This document shows positions 30,375 through 36,965 of a stretch of 43,350 bases of DNA, piece by piece. Source of the stretch: a virus. The notes below the pieces were generated by a model. The model was given only the letters and a program-made list of their open reading frames with translations, had not been told where the DNA came from and searched no databases. Made by a program: the position numbers and the translations under genes. The stretch spans positions 1 through 43,350 of the IMG/VR virus record IMGVR_UViG_3300042544_000888, one strand, 5' to 3'. The number at the start of each line of letters is the position of its first letter. Positions within the stretch are counted from its first letter, which is position 1.

Positions 30375-31763
30375 TTACTGCGGTGTTGCAGAGTTGTTAA
30401 TGTCGCGCAACTCGTTTGAGTTATCCTGCATCGAACCAACACTGCCACTGTTTCCCTGTGAAGGAACAGCGCTTCCGTTGCCACTTGGCATGTCCATCAT
30501 TTCTTCAGGTGCACTATCGTGCAAAGCAACAATGTCTAGCTCGTCGAGCACAGATGCGCGGAACTCGTCCATCCAAATCGCGCCAGACTCTTTGGCCAAC
30601 GCCAAAGACTGCAACTGGCGGTAGCTTGATTCAGATTCCATCTTAGGCCACTTGACGGCAACCTTCTTGTCGCCAAAGAAGCGGAAAATGCGAGCCATGT
30701 AAAGCTCCCACAACTTCTGACGGGCCTGCATCGCCTTCAAGGTCGGCACATCAAGAGTCTGTGCGACGCCATAGGCACCAGAGGTTCCAGGGTCGGACAT
30801 TAGTGCCACAACCGAAACCTCAAGAGCAGAAGCAACCATGGCGGCCAAAGGGCGACCATTTCCAAGATCCACACTGTTACCGGTGCGAGGCAAAGAAGCC
30901 AGCTCCATGTCTGCACCCAAAATAGCTGTCGAACCAGCAGAGCTAGGAGTAGCAATAGTCGCAGCCGCAGCAGTTGTGCCAGACTTAGACTTCGATTTCA
31001 AAGCCCAAGCAAACATGCTCAAAGCCTTTAAAATTCTTGCGCCATCCTTCAAGTAGTCATTGTAAGCGTAAGCCCAAGGATAAGCAGCGAAAGCGTCAGG
31101 GACACCCCACACACTACCCGTGCGACGGTTCACTGTAAAAGGAAACATCGTCTTCGTATAGTTGACCGGCTGCTTCTGAATAGTTGAAACCCTCTGAGGG
31201 TTCTCGTAAGTGTCAACTGGATACCACTCGTGCACAGTTGACTTAAAGTTGTTCAAATCAATGCGCGACCAAGAACGGCGAATAAAACGCAAAGTCTCAG
31301 TGTCGTCAGGATCGGTCACCCAGCCGGTGATCTCCTTAAAAGGAATGCGCTGCAACTTTTTAGTCGCATTGTCGCCCAGAATAAAAAACTGGCCAGAAGT
31401 AAAATTAGAACGCTCATTAATCAGCATTGCGTCAAGGCTGAACAAGGCCTGCTGGTTAGCCATATCGTTAACCAAGTTCTCGATGCGTCTCGAAGAATAG
31501 CCCTCAAAAGAAACGCCCTTACCAAACACGTAACTCGAGCGCAAACCAAAGCCGCGCTTCAACAGTGGATTACCGTCGCACTTCTCGGTCAGCTTCTCAG
31601 AAAGATCGTGCAACTGCTCCAAAGTGAAAGCATCGCCAACCGGTGCGCTCAAGCCCAGCAAAGACCAGCCCTGATCTTCAATATTTAGCATCACACGCGT
31701 CATATCTGAATAAGACTCAGAAAGGATCTCTTTGTTGTCAAAAAACTCGTCAAAATTATTCAA
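30375..31763 (-). CDS. Portal protein
   Basis: A 462-residue protein between the large terminase and protease, the portal position. The sequence shows a long alpha/beta start, FGLRSSYVFGKGVSFEGYSSRRIENLVND, a clip/stem-like region with WSRIDLNNFKSTVHEWYPVDTY, a helical SMFAWALKSKSKSGTTAAAATIA segment and a low-complexity Gln/Ser/Asn tail. It would form the dodecameric channel that receives terminase and later the adaptor. The start is TTG with GGAG 8 bases upstream; no closer ATG keeps the N-terminus. Confidence 0.8.
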   Translation of the reverse strand: MNNFDEFFDNKEILSESYSDMTRVMLNIEDQGWSLLGLSAPVGDAFTLEQLHDLSEKLTEKCDGNPLLKRGFGLRSSYVFGKGVSFEGYSSRRIENLVNDMANQQALFSLDAMLINERSNFTSGQFFILGDNATKKLQRIPFKEITGWVTDPDDTETLRFIRRSWSRIDLNNFKSTVHEWYPVDTYENPQRVSTIQKQPVNYTKTMFPFTVNRRTGSVWGVPDAFAAYPWAYAYNDYLKDGARILKALSMFAWALKSKSKSGTTAAAATIATPSSAGSTAILGADMELASLPRTGNSVDLGNGRPLAAMVASALEVSVVALMSDPGTSGAYGVAQTLDVPTLKAMQARQKLWELYMARIFRFFGDKKVAVKWPKMESESSYRQLQSLALAKESGAIWMDEFRASVLDELDIVALHDSAPEEMMDMPSGNGSAVPSQGNSGSVGSMQDNSNELRDINNSATPQ

Positions 31764-31798
31764 AAGAACTCCAAAAAATTAAAAAACTCAATAAAAAC

Positions 31799-31807
31799 AG
31801 TATACCC
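31799..31807 (-). promoter_or_regulatory. Late-type GGGTATACT element before portal gene
   Basis: Minus-strand GGGTATACT overlaps the terminase stop and stands 36 bases before the portal TTG start, with GGAG between. It is a variant of the recurrent late element. Confidence 0.4.
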
Positions 31808-33321
31808 TACCAAACCCAGTCCGACAAAAATGTCGAACCCGAGCTGAAGTCAGAAGCATCCGCAAAGAACTGGTCACCAGGCTTTGCGTTACCAAACCTG
31901 TTGCCCACCAAAGCGGACATGTCAAGGCACGCATACATCGCCGCATCCAAACGGTCAGGGGACTTCATTCCCCTAGAGCGCATGTCGTCCTTCGACTCAA
32001 TCTGAATCGAACCCTTCGCACTGAACTTATACTTAATCGCCATCATCTCATCCAACAAACCACGATCATCCATCTCAATGTCAAGCTGGCCGCGCAACAA
32101 AGCCTCACGGAAAGAATCATAACCAGCGGCACGAGCATTCAGCCAACGAGTGTTATCAGGTGAAGCAGCGGAACCAACAACAGAAATAACCAAATACTTG
32201 CCATCGCACATCGCCGCCAACATATCCACAATCGGCGCACCCAAACCAGTGCCGTCCACACGAACCTCAGTCGCGCCATGCGCCACAGCCAACTCGTGAA
32301 TCCTGTTCGCAGACTCAACAGCATTCGACTTAGACCACGTAGCTAAATGGCGGAGTCGCCCACCCCTATTAGAATAAATGACAGAATCATCGTCACCAAA
32401 ACGCGCAACGTCCACACCAAAAACAACCGGAACATTCATATCCTCCACAATATCCAAATCGACACCCTTATCAATCGCAACCTGCGAAAAGAACGTAGTA
32501 TCATCCTCATCAGGGAACTCCGCCAACACCTTAGACTTATAACGTGCAGAATCCTCACCCCAAGCAATCTTCTGACGCTCAACCCACGAAGGCTGAATCA
32601 ACAAAGGAGCCAAAGCCTCCGGGATCTTCTCACCAGTAAAATTCGGTGTATCAAAAGCAGAAACCGTAATCTTATTCCAAGTATCATCCTCACGGAAAAT
32701 GCGATGAAACTCGGTCCCCCTACGGTCAGGGTTACCAATCGCCAAAACACGGGAATCCGCAGTAGTCGTAACCGCCTCAGCAGCAGTATACAAATCAGCC
32801 GGAATACCACCAGCCTCATCCAAAATCACCATCACAAAACGGCGGTGAATACCCTGGAACGCAGAAACAATATCAGTATCAGCCGGACGACGACCAAACC
32901 CAACCAACGTGCCATACTCATCATCAAGCTTCCACTCCTCAGACTGATTAATGTGACCAGCCAAAGGGAAACCGCGCAACGCAGCCGCCTTATGATTATC
33001 CTTCAACTCACGAAACAAAACACGAGCAATCTGCGGATAAGTAGGAGCCGAACAAATCAAAGCAACCTCATAAGGATTATGAGTAGCCACCCACCAAGCA
33101 CCAGCCATACCAGCAATAGCAGACTTACCCATACCATTACAAGAAACCACAGCCGTGTGCGTGTTATCCACCAAACTATCCAAAATCTCACGCTGCTTAG
33201 ACCACACAGTCTTACCCAACACATCAAACACCCAAGCCGCCGGATCCTTCTGATACAACGACAACTTAGACCGCTGACGCAAATCACCAATCACACCATC
33301 AAGCACATCATCAATCATCAT
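31807..33321 (-). CDS. Terminase large subunit
   Basis: A 504-residue DNA packaging motor. The ATPase has Walker A SCNGMGKS (60-67) and Walker B VMVILDEA (D168, E169). The RNase H-like nuclease has FGVDVARFGDD (D304), VRVDGTGLG (D356) and DRLDAAMYA (D459). It pumps DNA into the prohead and cuts concatemers. The ATG at 33321 (or the adjacent ATG at 33318) follows AGGAG by 4-7 bases; a longer upstream extension overlaps the zinc gene and is rejected. Its codons strongly favour G or T in third position, unlike the genes further downstream. Confidence 0.92.
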   Translation of the reverse strand: MMIDDVLDGVIGDLRQRSKLSLYQKDPAAWVFDVLGKTVWSKQREILDSLVDNTHTAVVSCNGMGKSAIAGMAGAWWVATHNPYEVALICSAPTYPQIARVLFRELKDNHKAAALRGFPLAGHINQSEEWKLDDEYGTLVGFGRRPADTDIVSAFQGIHRRFVMVILDEAGGIPADLYTAAEAVTTTADSRVLAIGNPDRRGTEFHRIFREDDTWNKITVSAFDTPNFTGEKIPEALAPLLIQPSWVERQKIAWGEDSARYKSKVLAEFPDEDDTTFFSQVAIDKGVDLDIVEDMNVPVVFGVDVARFGDDDSVIYSNRGGRLRHLATWSKSNAVESANRIHELAVAHGATEVRVDGTGLGAPIVDMLAAMCDGKYLVISVVGSAASPDNTRWLNARAAGYDSFREALLRGQLDIEMDDRGLLDEMMAIKYKFSAKGSIQIESKDDMRSRGMKSPDRLDAAMYACLDMSALVGNRFGNAKPGDQFFADASDFSSGSTFLSDWVW

Positions 33322-33529
33322 CAAACTCCTGCCCACGGAAACCAATATGCAAATTCTTATCCGTGAAATCCGGCGCAACATCCGCCAACCCATTAGAACC
33401 AGTCACAACCAAATCCCCACCAACAAAACAAGAATGCGCACCACGCCACAAATTCAACAAACGCAACTCATCCTTCGGCCGATCCGCCGAAAACGACGCA
33501 CCACACCCACAAGACTCAGAAACGCTCAT
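33311..33529 (-). CDS. Small zinc-finger-like protein between terminase genes
   Basis: A 72-residue protein starting MSVSESCGCGASFSAD. C7-x-C9 and H32-x-C34 (WRGAHSC) can form one zinc site. Small C-x-C...W-R-x-x-H-x-C proteins of unknown role are, from memory, found near terminase genes in actinophages. It overlaps the small terminase gene by 14 bases and the large terminase by 11, so it belongs to the packaging transcript. It may be a structural or packaging accessory protein. Confidence 0.6.
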   Translation of the reverse strand: MSVSESCGCGASFSADRPKDELRLLNLWRGAHSCFVGGDLVVTGSNGLADVAPDFTDKNLHIGFRGQEFDDD

Positions 33530-34031
33530 CCGACTCAGCCACCAACTCAGACTTCGCCAAAAACAAACCCTCAGCAACCAAACCATCCAACTCAGCCGCA
33601 CCAACCTCAGGATAACGCTCCAACAACTCCCGCTTAGCAAAATTTAAAGCCACATCCATAGCCCTCAACAACACACCCTGTTGATACTCAGACAAACGCA
33701 AAACCTCAACATCCAACTGCGTTTTCTGCGAATCCAAACGCTTACCAATCAACTCCAAAGTTTTGAGTAGAAGACGCGCAGACTCCGGATCCTTCAAACG
33801 CAAAGCCGCATCCCCCAAAGAATCCTTCAACCCATTCAACTCATAAAGCAACAACTGACGCTGCTCAACATCCGACCAAACATCACGACGACGCATCAAA
33901 CCCTTAACATGCGACACAGCCTGCTCAGCAGGAATACCAGTCTTACGCTCAATCTCCTCACCACTCCGACCCGAAGCAGCCAAACTAATCAAAGTCTCAT
34001 CCAACAAAGACAACCCATTACTGCGCTCCAT
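33516..34031 (-). CDS. Putative terminase small subunit
   Basis: A 171-residue helical protein. The N-terminus carries an HTH-like segment (GRSGEEIERKTGIPAEQAVSHVKGLM, about 20-47) followed by long helices and coiled coil (50-130), as in small terminases that bind pac or cos sites and oligomerise. It is the second gene of the late operon, just before the zinc protein and large terminase. ATG at 34031 overlaps the upstream stop by one base (TGATG); a GTG one codon earlier is possible. Confidence 0.65.
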   Translation of the reverse strand: MERSNGLSLLDETLISLAASGRSGEEIERKTGIPAEQAVSHVKGLMRRRDVWSDVEQRQLLLYELNGLKDSLGDAALRLKDPESARLLLKTLELIGKRLDSQKTQLDVEVLRLSEYQQGVLLRAMDVALNFAKRELLERYPEVGAAELDGLVAEGLFLAKSELVAESDERF

Positions 34032-34222
34032 CACAACCCCCTCAAATCAGAAGGCGACCCCTCTTGAACCTGCAAACCCCCAACAGCATCCAAAAGCACA
34101 TCCAACTTATCCTCAACATCCTTCACAGCCGAAAACACCGTAAACAACATATCGGCCAACTCCGCCAACGACGGACCCTCAACCGGCTTCTCCTCCGGAT
34201 CATCCATAATAGAACGAGACAT
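34031..34222 (-). CDS. Small acidic coiled-coil protein, first late gene
   Basis: A 63-residue acidic protein with a helical heptad-like stretch (LADMLFTVFSAVKDVEDKLDVLLDAVGGL, about 21-49). No domain recognised. It begins the late operon right after a non-coding stretch with a palindrome. Start ATG at 34222 has GGAGG 8 bases upstream; M6 is a weaker alternative. It may assist the terminase, given position. Confidence 0.6.
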   Translation of the reverse strand: MSRSIMDDPEEKPVEGPSLAELADMLFTVFSAVKDVEDKLDVLLDAVGGLQVQEGSPSDLRGL

Positions 34223-34440
34223 ACAAAACCTCCAACGAAAAATTTTTCCTACCCCAATTCTACCAGGAAACCCAAACCAGCCCGATTTGTTTCAAAAACC
34301 CTTAGAATTAGGGCGTGGAGGGAGACGGGTCTCCCATATGTATAAATGTCTATATAAAATGATTTCTTTGGTTTTGACCTGGGGCAAAAAAAATCCCCTA
34401 AGCCCAGGGGGTGGACTTAGGGGACTCTTTTGCGTGAAGG
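34223..34440. other. Intergenic region between late and accessory operons
   Basis: About 218 bases with no gene. It contains a perfect palindrome GGGAGACGGGTCTCCC (34320-34335), an AT-rich stretch (ATATGTATAAATGTCTATATAAAATG), a short inverted repeat CCCT/AGGG just left of the palindrome, an AAAAATTTTT tract at 34240-34249, and the terminator of the accessory operon at its right end. No clear TTGACA/TATAAT pair was found for the late operon. The base-composition flip described in the findings is centred here. Confidence 0.5.
34386..34424 (-). terminator. Rho-independent terminator of accessory operon
   Basis: Minus strand: perfect 9-bp stem TCCCCTAAG/CTTAGGGGA with a 13-base loop, followed by eight T. 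It lies 17 bases after the stop of the last accessory gene and separates it from the late operon. Confidence 0.88.
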
Positions 34441-34848
34441 TTACGCCTCCAGTTTGGTGAAGGTCTTCACGAAGTTCTGGTTCTCTTCAGGTCGGTCAGC
34501 TCGTGGCTGGATACCGATTTCTGCTCCAACCATCGTGCCGATGAGGGCATCTAGGTCGAGCCCTTTCTTGCTGCCTGTCGCGTTGGCGAAAGCCAACGTG
34601 CTCATGCGAAGCCAAGTTAGTCCTTTGATATCATCTTTCTCGATACCGAACATAGGCAACTGCTTCCACACCCACACGTTGGTGCTGGTCGCTAGTCCAA
34701 CGTTCAGGACTGGCTTTCCGGCATACTTGCCACCCTTGATGGCTTGCTGACGAATTTCTCGAATTTCGAGTTCGTAGTTTCCAGCCTCGAGAATGGTTAC
34801 TGCGGTTTGGGTGCCATCAAATGATGGCAACTTGATGATGTTTGTCAT
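34441..34848 (-). CDS. DUF669-like predicted ssDNA-binding / recombination protein
   Basis: A 135-residue protein with the pattern of DUF669-type phage proteins: an N-terminal AGNYELEIREIRQQ strand pair, GGKYAGKPVLNVGL, a central KQLPMFGI, LRMSTLAFANATG, then GTMVGAEIGIQPR and a final NFVKTF strand. This OB-like arrangement is associated with ssDNA-binding accessory proteins in phage recombination modules. No annealase or nuclease gene lies beside it, and a separate SSB starts at the right edge, so the role is uncertain. It is the last gene before a terminator. Confidence 0.5.
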   Translation of the reverse strand: MTNIIKLPSFDGTQTAVTILEAGNYELEIREIRQQAIKGGKYAGKPVLNVGLATSTNVWVWKQLPMFGIEKDDIKGLTWLRMSTLAFANATGSKKGLDLDALIGTMVGAEIGIQPRADRPEENQNFVKTFTKLEA

Positions 34849-34878
34849 GGTTTTCTCTTTTCATTATTTAGGTGAAGA

Positions 34879-34906
34879 CATTTCCGCCTTCAAAGGCGAG
34901 GAAATG
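34879..34906 (-). promoter_or_regulatory. Leader hairpin, copy 1 of a repeated structure
   Basis: A hairpin of two stacked stems, CATTTCC/GGAAATG and GCCTT/AAGGC, lies between a membrane-protein gene and the DUF669-like gene. Its minus-strand sequence is very similar to the hairpin at 35379-35420. No T-run follows. Confidence 0.55.
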
Positions 34907-34909
34907 GCT

Positions 34910-35137
34910 TTACCGCCGGTTGAGTGATTCGATTACTGCAATGATTATGGCTAGCGTGACTAGACATACTGTTACTATCCCGAAGAAGATTCCGCCGATG
35001 GTGAACTCTTCTGCTGAGAATAGTATGTGGTTTGGGTCTGCATCTACTGCTCGCCCAATCACTTCTGCTCGTCTGAATGCGATGAGTGTGAATAGTCCTG
35101 TGAATCCCGATATGATTAGAATTAGAACTGCGCTCAT
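34910..35137 (-). CDS. Two-TM membrane protein
   Basis: A 75-residue membrane protein with helices near residues 3-20 (VLILIISGFTGLFTLIAF) and 47-70 (GGIFFGIVTVCLVTLAIIIAVI) joined by a hydrophilic loop with RAEVIGRAVDADPN. The ATG at 35137 overlaps the upstream stop (ATGA). It is in the early or accessory operon rather than beside the lysis genes, so superinfection exclusion or host membrane takeover is as likely as lysis. No family recognised. Confidence 0.6.
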   Translation of the reverse strand: MSAVLILIISGFTGLFTLIAFRRAEVIGRAVDADPNHILFSAEEFTIGGIFFGIVTVCLVTLAIIIAVIESLNRR

Positions 35138-35346
35138 TTGACCCACAGTATCTTTCTGACCGGTAGTCTCAGGTTTTTCAGTTCATTCATCACATACGCG
35201 TATTCGCAGTCAAGACTGAACAGAATGATTTTGAACAACTCTGTTTTGTCGGTTGCTAACCTTACGGTGTCCCCAATGTCAAGACAGAAGCCATTCATAT
35301 CTTTGTATGGCCACGATGCGTAGTGTTCATCTGATTGTATATACAT
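35134..35346 (-). CDS. Hypothetical protein (70 aa)
   Basis: A 70-residue protein beginning MYIQSDEHYASWPYKDMNGF, with a beta-strand-like LDIGDTVRLATDKTELFKIILFSLDCEYAYVM core. GDTV-RL followed by an I-x-x-x-x-x-D-x-E-Y-A-Y-V pattern recalls small SH3-like folds, but this is only an impression. ATG at 35346 has AAAGG about 12 bases upstream. It overlaps the membrane-protein gene by 4 bases. Confidence 0.6.
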   Translation of the reverse strand: MYIQSDEHYASWPYKDMNGFCLDIGDTVRLATDKTELFKIILFSLDCEYAYVMNELKNLRLPVRKILWVK

Positions 35347-35378
35347 TCCATTTACCTTTCAATCAATAGCCCCAAACC

Positions 35379-35420
35379 GGGGGGAGAGTTTCCGTCTCCG
35401 AAGGCGCGGAAATCTCCCCC
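35379..35420 (-). promoter_or_regulatory. Leader hairpin, copy 2 of a repeated structure
   Basis: A long hairpin, GGGGGGAGAGTTTCCG (35379-35394) and CGGAAATCTCCCCC (35407-35420), with one bulge and a 12-base loop. It lies in a 190-base gap upstream of the 35134-35346 gene. Its inner minus-strand part, ATTTCC-G-CGCCTT-C-G, matches copy 1 almost exactly. The rest of the gap shows a 31-codon stretch, open in frame after the upstream stop (ending GNTKRKVKTKPLGW) but with no good start codon. Confidence 0.55.
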
Positions 35421-35536
35421 ACACGGAGCTTGCTAGCTGACTACCAACCAAGGGGTTTGGTTTTGACTTTGCGCTTTGTGTTGCCGCGCACGTAGCCAGC
35501 ATTGCAAGACTCTGCGTTTATGGTAGAAGCTGGTGT

Positions 35537-35857
35537 TTACTTTTTCTTACTAGGAGCCTTAGGCTCTTCGATTTTTGCCGGAGTTTCTGGCACGAATCTG
35601 ACATACACAGTCCACTGCTTTTTGTCTGGGTGGTTTTTGCCCAGGTTGTTGCCACCTGCGAGTTTAGCTTCGACTTGTGCAAATCGGGCTATTGCTGAAT
35701 ACGCGCTCGCGGATGAGTTGACTTTGATGGGGAACTCTGCCCATTTGTTTGGGTGCTTGTAGAGCTCTTCCATAAAGCCGGTCCACATTATCTTCTTGAC
35801 TCTTGAGCCGGTGGTAAGTCCTGCTAGTGCTTCGTCTGATACGAATTTGAGTTCCAT
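35537..35857 (-). CDS. Hypothetical protein (106 aa), possibly nucleic-acid binding
   Basis: A 106-residue protein starting MELKFVSDEALAGLTTGSRVKKIMW. The middle has a KHPNKWAEFPIKVNSSASAYSAIARF segment, followed by a Gly/Lys-rich loop, VYVRFVPE strand and a Pro/Lys tail. The KW-x-E/R...S-A-x-x-x-A-I-x-R pattern occurs in small actinophage proteins with a compact alpha-beta fold. AAGGAG lies about 13 bases upstream of the chosen ATG. Function unknown. Confidence 0.6.
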   Translation of the reverse strand: MELKFVSDEALAGLTTGSRVKKIMWTGFMEELYKHPNKWAEFPIKVNSSASAYSAIARFAQVEAKLAGGNNLGKNHPDKKQWTVYVRFVPETPAKIEEPKAPSKKK

Positions 35858-35859
35858 GG

Positions 35860-36102
35860 TTAGTTGTTGTCTCCTTTTAGAATGTCTTTGATCTTGGTGA
35901 TTGCTTCGCTCCAAGTCAGGTTGTCTTCAATGTATGATGTCACGATTTCGTCAATTGCGCTGTTGTCTCGAAGCACATCTTCGCTGATTACCAGCTCTTC
36001 GGCTAGTTCTTCCATTGTTTCATTGTATGCTTCGTTGAATTCATAGTCGAGGAACTCGGTTTCTTGTGCTTCGAGTTCTTCGTCGCTGTAGAATGCTGAC
36101 AT
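35860..36102 (-). CDS. Acidic hypothetical protein (80 aa)
   Basis: An 80-residue, very acidic helical protein (EELEAQETEFLDYEFNEAYN, then EELAEELVISEDVLRDNSAI). Strong negative charge and small size resemble phage DNA-mimic or host-takeover proteins, but no family was recognised. Located two bases from the next gene in a compact operon. Confidence 0.6.
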   Translation of the reverse strand: MSAFYSDEELEAQETEFLDYEFNEAYNETMEELAEELVISEDVLRDNSAIDEIVTSYIEDNLTWSEAITKIKDILKGDNN

Positions 36103-36105
36103 GGT

Positions 36106-36420
36106 TTATTCGCCTTTCTTTGCGAATTGTAGTTCGCGGATTACCGCTTGCAGGTGGTTGATGTGGTCCACGAGTTCCTCTACTCGTGAGTTGTCGACTG
36201 GTGTTGTGATTTCGTATCCGAAGTCCCAGATTACTTTGTGCAGTTTGTCCTGGTTCATGATTTCTTGGTTGATCTTTCCATTTGGAATGTCAAGCTCGTC
36301 TTCCAGGTCGGCTATTTGTTCTGGATCCATTTGGTTCAGATCTAGCACATACAGCTTTTCTCCTGGTTTGTGTTCCCACCAGTCGCCGTTTTCGTTGGCG
36401 ATTACAATTGGTTTTGCCAT
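36106..36420 (-). CDS. Hypothetical protein (104 aa)
   Basis: A 104-residue acidic protein. The first part (KPIVIANENGDWWEHKPGEKLYVLDL) is beta-rich, followed by QMDPEQIADLEDELDI and C-terminal helix VEELVDHINHLQAVIRELQFAKKG, which could form a coiled coil. No family recognised. It follows its upstream neighbour by one base in the accessory operon. Confidence 0.6.
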   Translation of the reverse strand: MAKPIVIANENGDWWEHKPGEKLYVLDLNQMDPEQIADLEDELDIPNGKINQEIMNQDKLHKVIWDFGYEITTPVDNSRVEELVDHINHLQAVIRELQFAKKGE

Positions 36421-36421
36421 G

Positions 36422-36754
36422 TTACTCGGTTTCCTCTACTTCCATTGGGTCTTCGGTTGGGATTATTGTGCTGTGGTCAATTTCCCAGTTGCGAGAGTTT
36501 GACGGGTGTTCTGCCATTGCGATTGCTTCTTCTTTGCTGCTGGCTTTAACTTCGAGTCGCATCATTCCGTCGAACTGTCGCCACACATAGAATGTTTTCT
36601 TTTCTTGCATTGTTGCTTCTGCTCTCTGCTGACCTAACAGATATGTTAGGTTGCCGTAGTTGGTGATTGCTTGATTCATTTCTTCTTCTGCTTGCGCTAC
36701 GTCGAACGCGGTTACTACATCTGGGTAGATTCCTTGCGATAGGTCGTCGTTCAT
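36422..36754 (-). CDS. Hypothetical protein (110 aa)
   Basis: A 110-residue acidic protein: helical first half (TAFDVAQAEEEMNQAITNYGNLTYLLGQQ), then a beta unit TFYVWRQFDGMMRLEVKASSKEEAIAMAEHP resembling small phage proteins with a V-x-A-x-S-x-x-E-A-x-x-x-A motif (also seen in the 42797 gene). Function unknown. The start has AGGGAAG upstream and overlaps no other gene. Confidence 0.6.
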   Translation of the reverse strand: MNDDLSQGIYPDVVTAFDVAQAEEEMNQAITNYGNLTYLLGQQRAEATMQEKKTFYVWRQFDGMMRLEVKASSKEEAIAMAEHPSNSRNWEIDHSTIIPTEDPMEVEETE

Positions 36755-36755
36755 T

Positions 36756-36911
36756 TTACTTCCCTACTATTGTGTATATCCACAGCTGGTAGCCGTGTGT
36801 TGTTTTGCAGATTACGTATCTGGCTCGCGGATCACTGTTGTTGTTTTTTGTGCGTTTCGTGTATACCTGTTGTGCCGCTGATTTTGTGCCGTATGTTGCA
36901 ATGAGTTGCAT
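36756..36911 (-). CDS. Small basic hypothetical protein (51 aa)
   Basis: A 51-codon gene with an excellent Shine-Dalgarno (AAGGAGAAAC before ATG). The product starts MQLIATYGTKSAAQQVYTKR and is basic, with an aromatic C-terminus (GYQLWIYTIVGK). It fills the gap between the amidoligase and the next gene exactly, and its stop lies one base before the next ATG. No family recognised. Confidence 0.7.
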   Translation of the reverse strand: MQLIATYGTKSAAQQVYTKRTKNNNSDPRARYVICKTTHGYQLWIYTIVGK

Positions 36912-36965
36912 GTTTCTCCTTGTAGTGATGGGTGAGCAGTTTATACACTTGCTCAGGTGCTGCAG

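Noticed and set aside
32347-33366. Long open frame on the plus strand antisense to the large terminase
   Set aside because: Its product is low-complexity Arg/Asn/Thr/Ile sequence produced by the strong G/T third-position bias of the terminase gene. It has no ribosome-binding site, and the opposite strand carries a full set of terminase motifs.
35421-35536. Small gene in the gap upstream of the 35379-35420 hairpin
   Set aside because: An open stretch follows the preceding stop in frame but has only a late GTG start (16 codons) without a ribosome-binding site; a 20-codon frame from an ATG in another register is equally weak.
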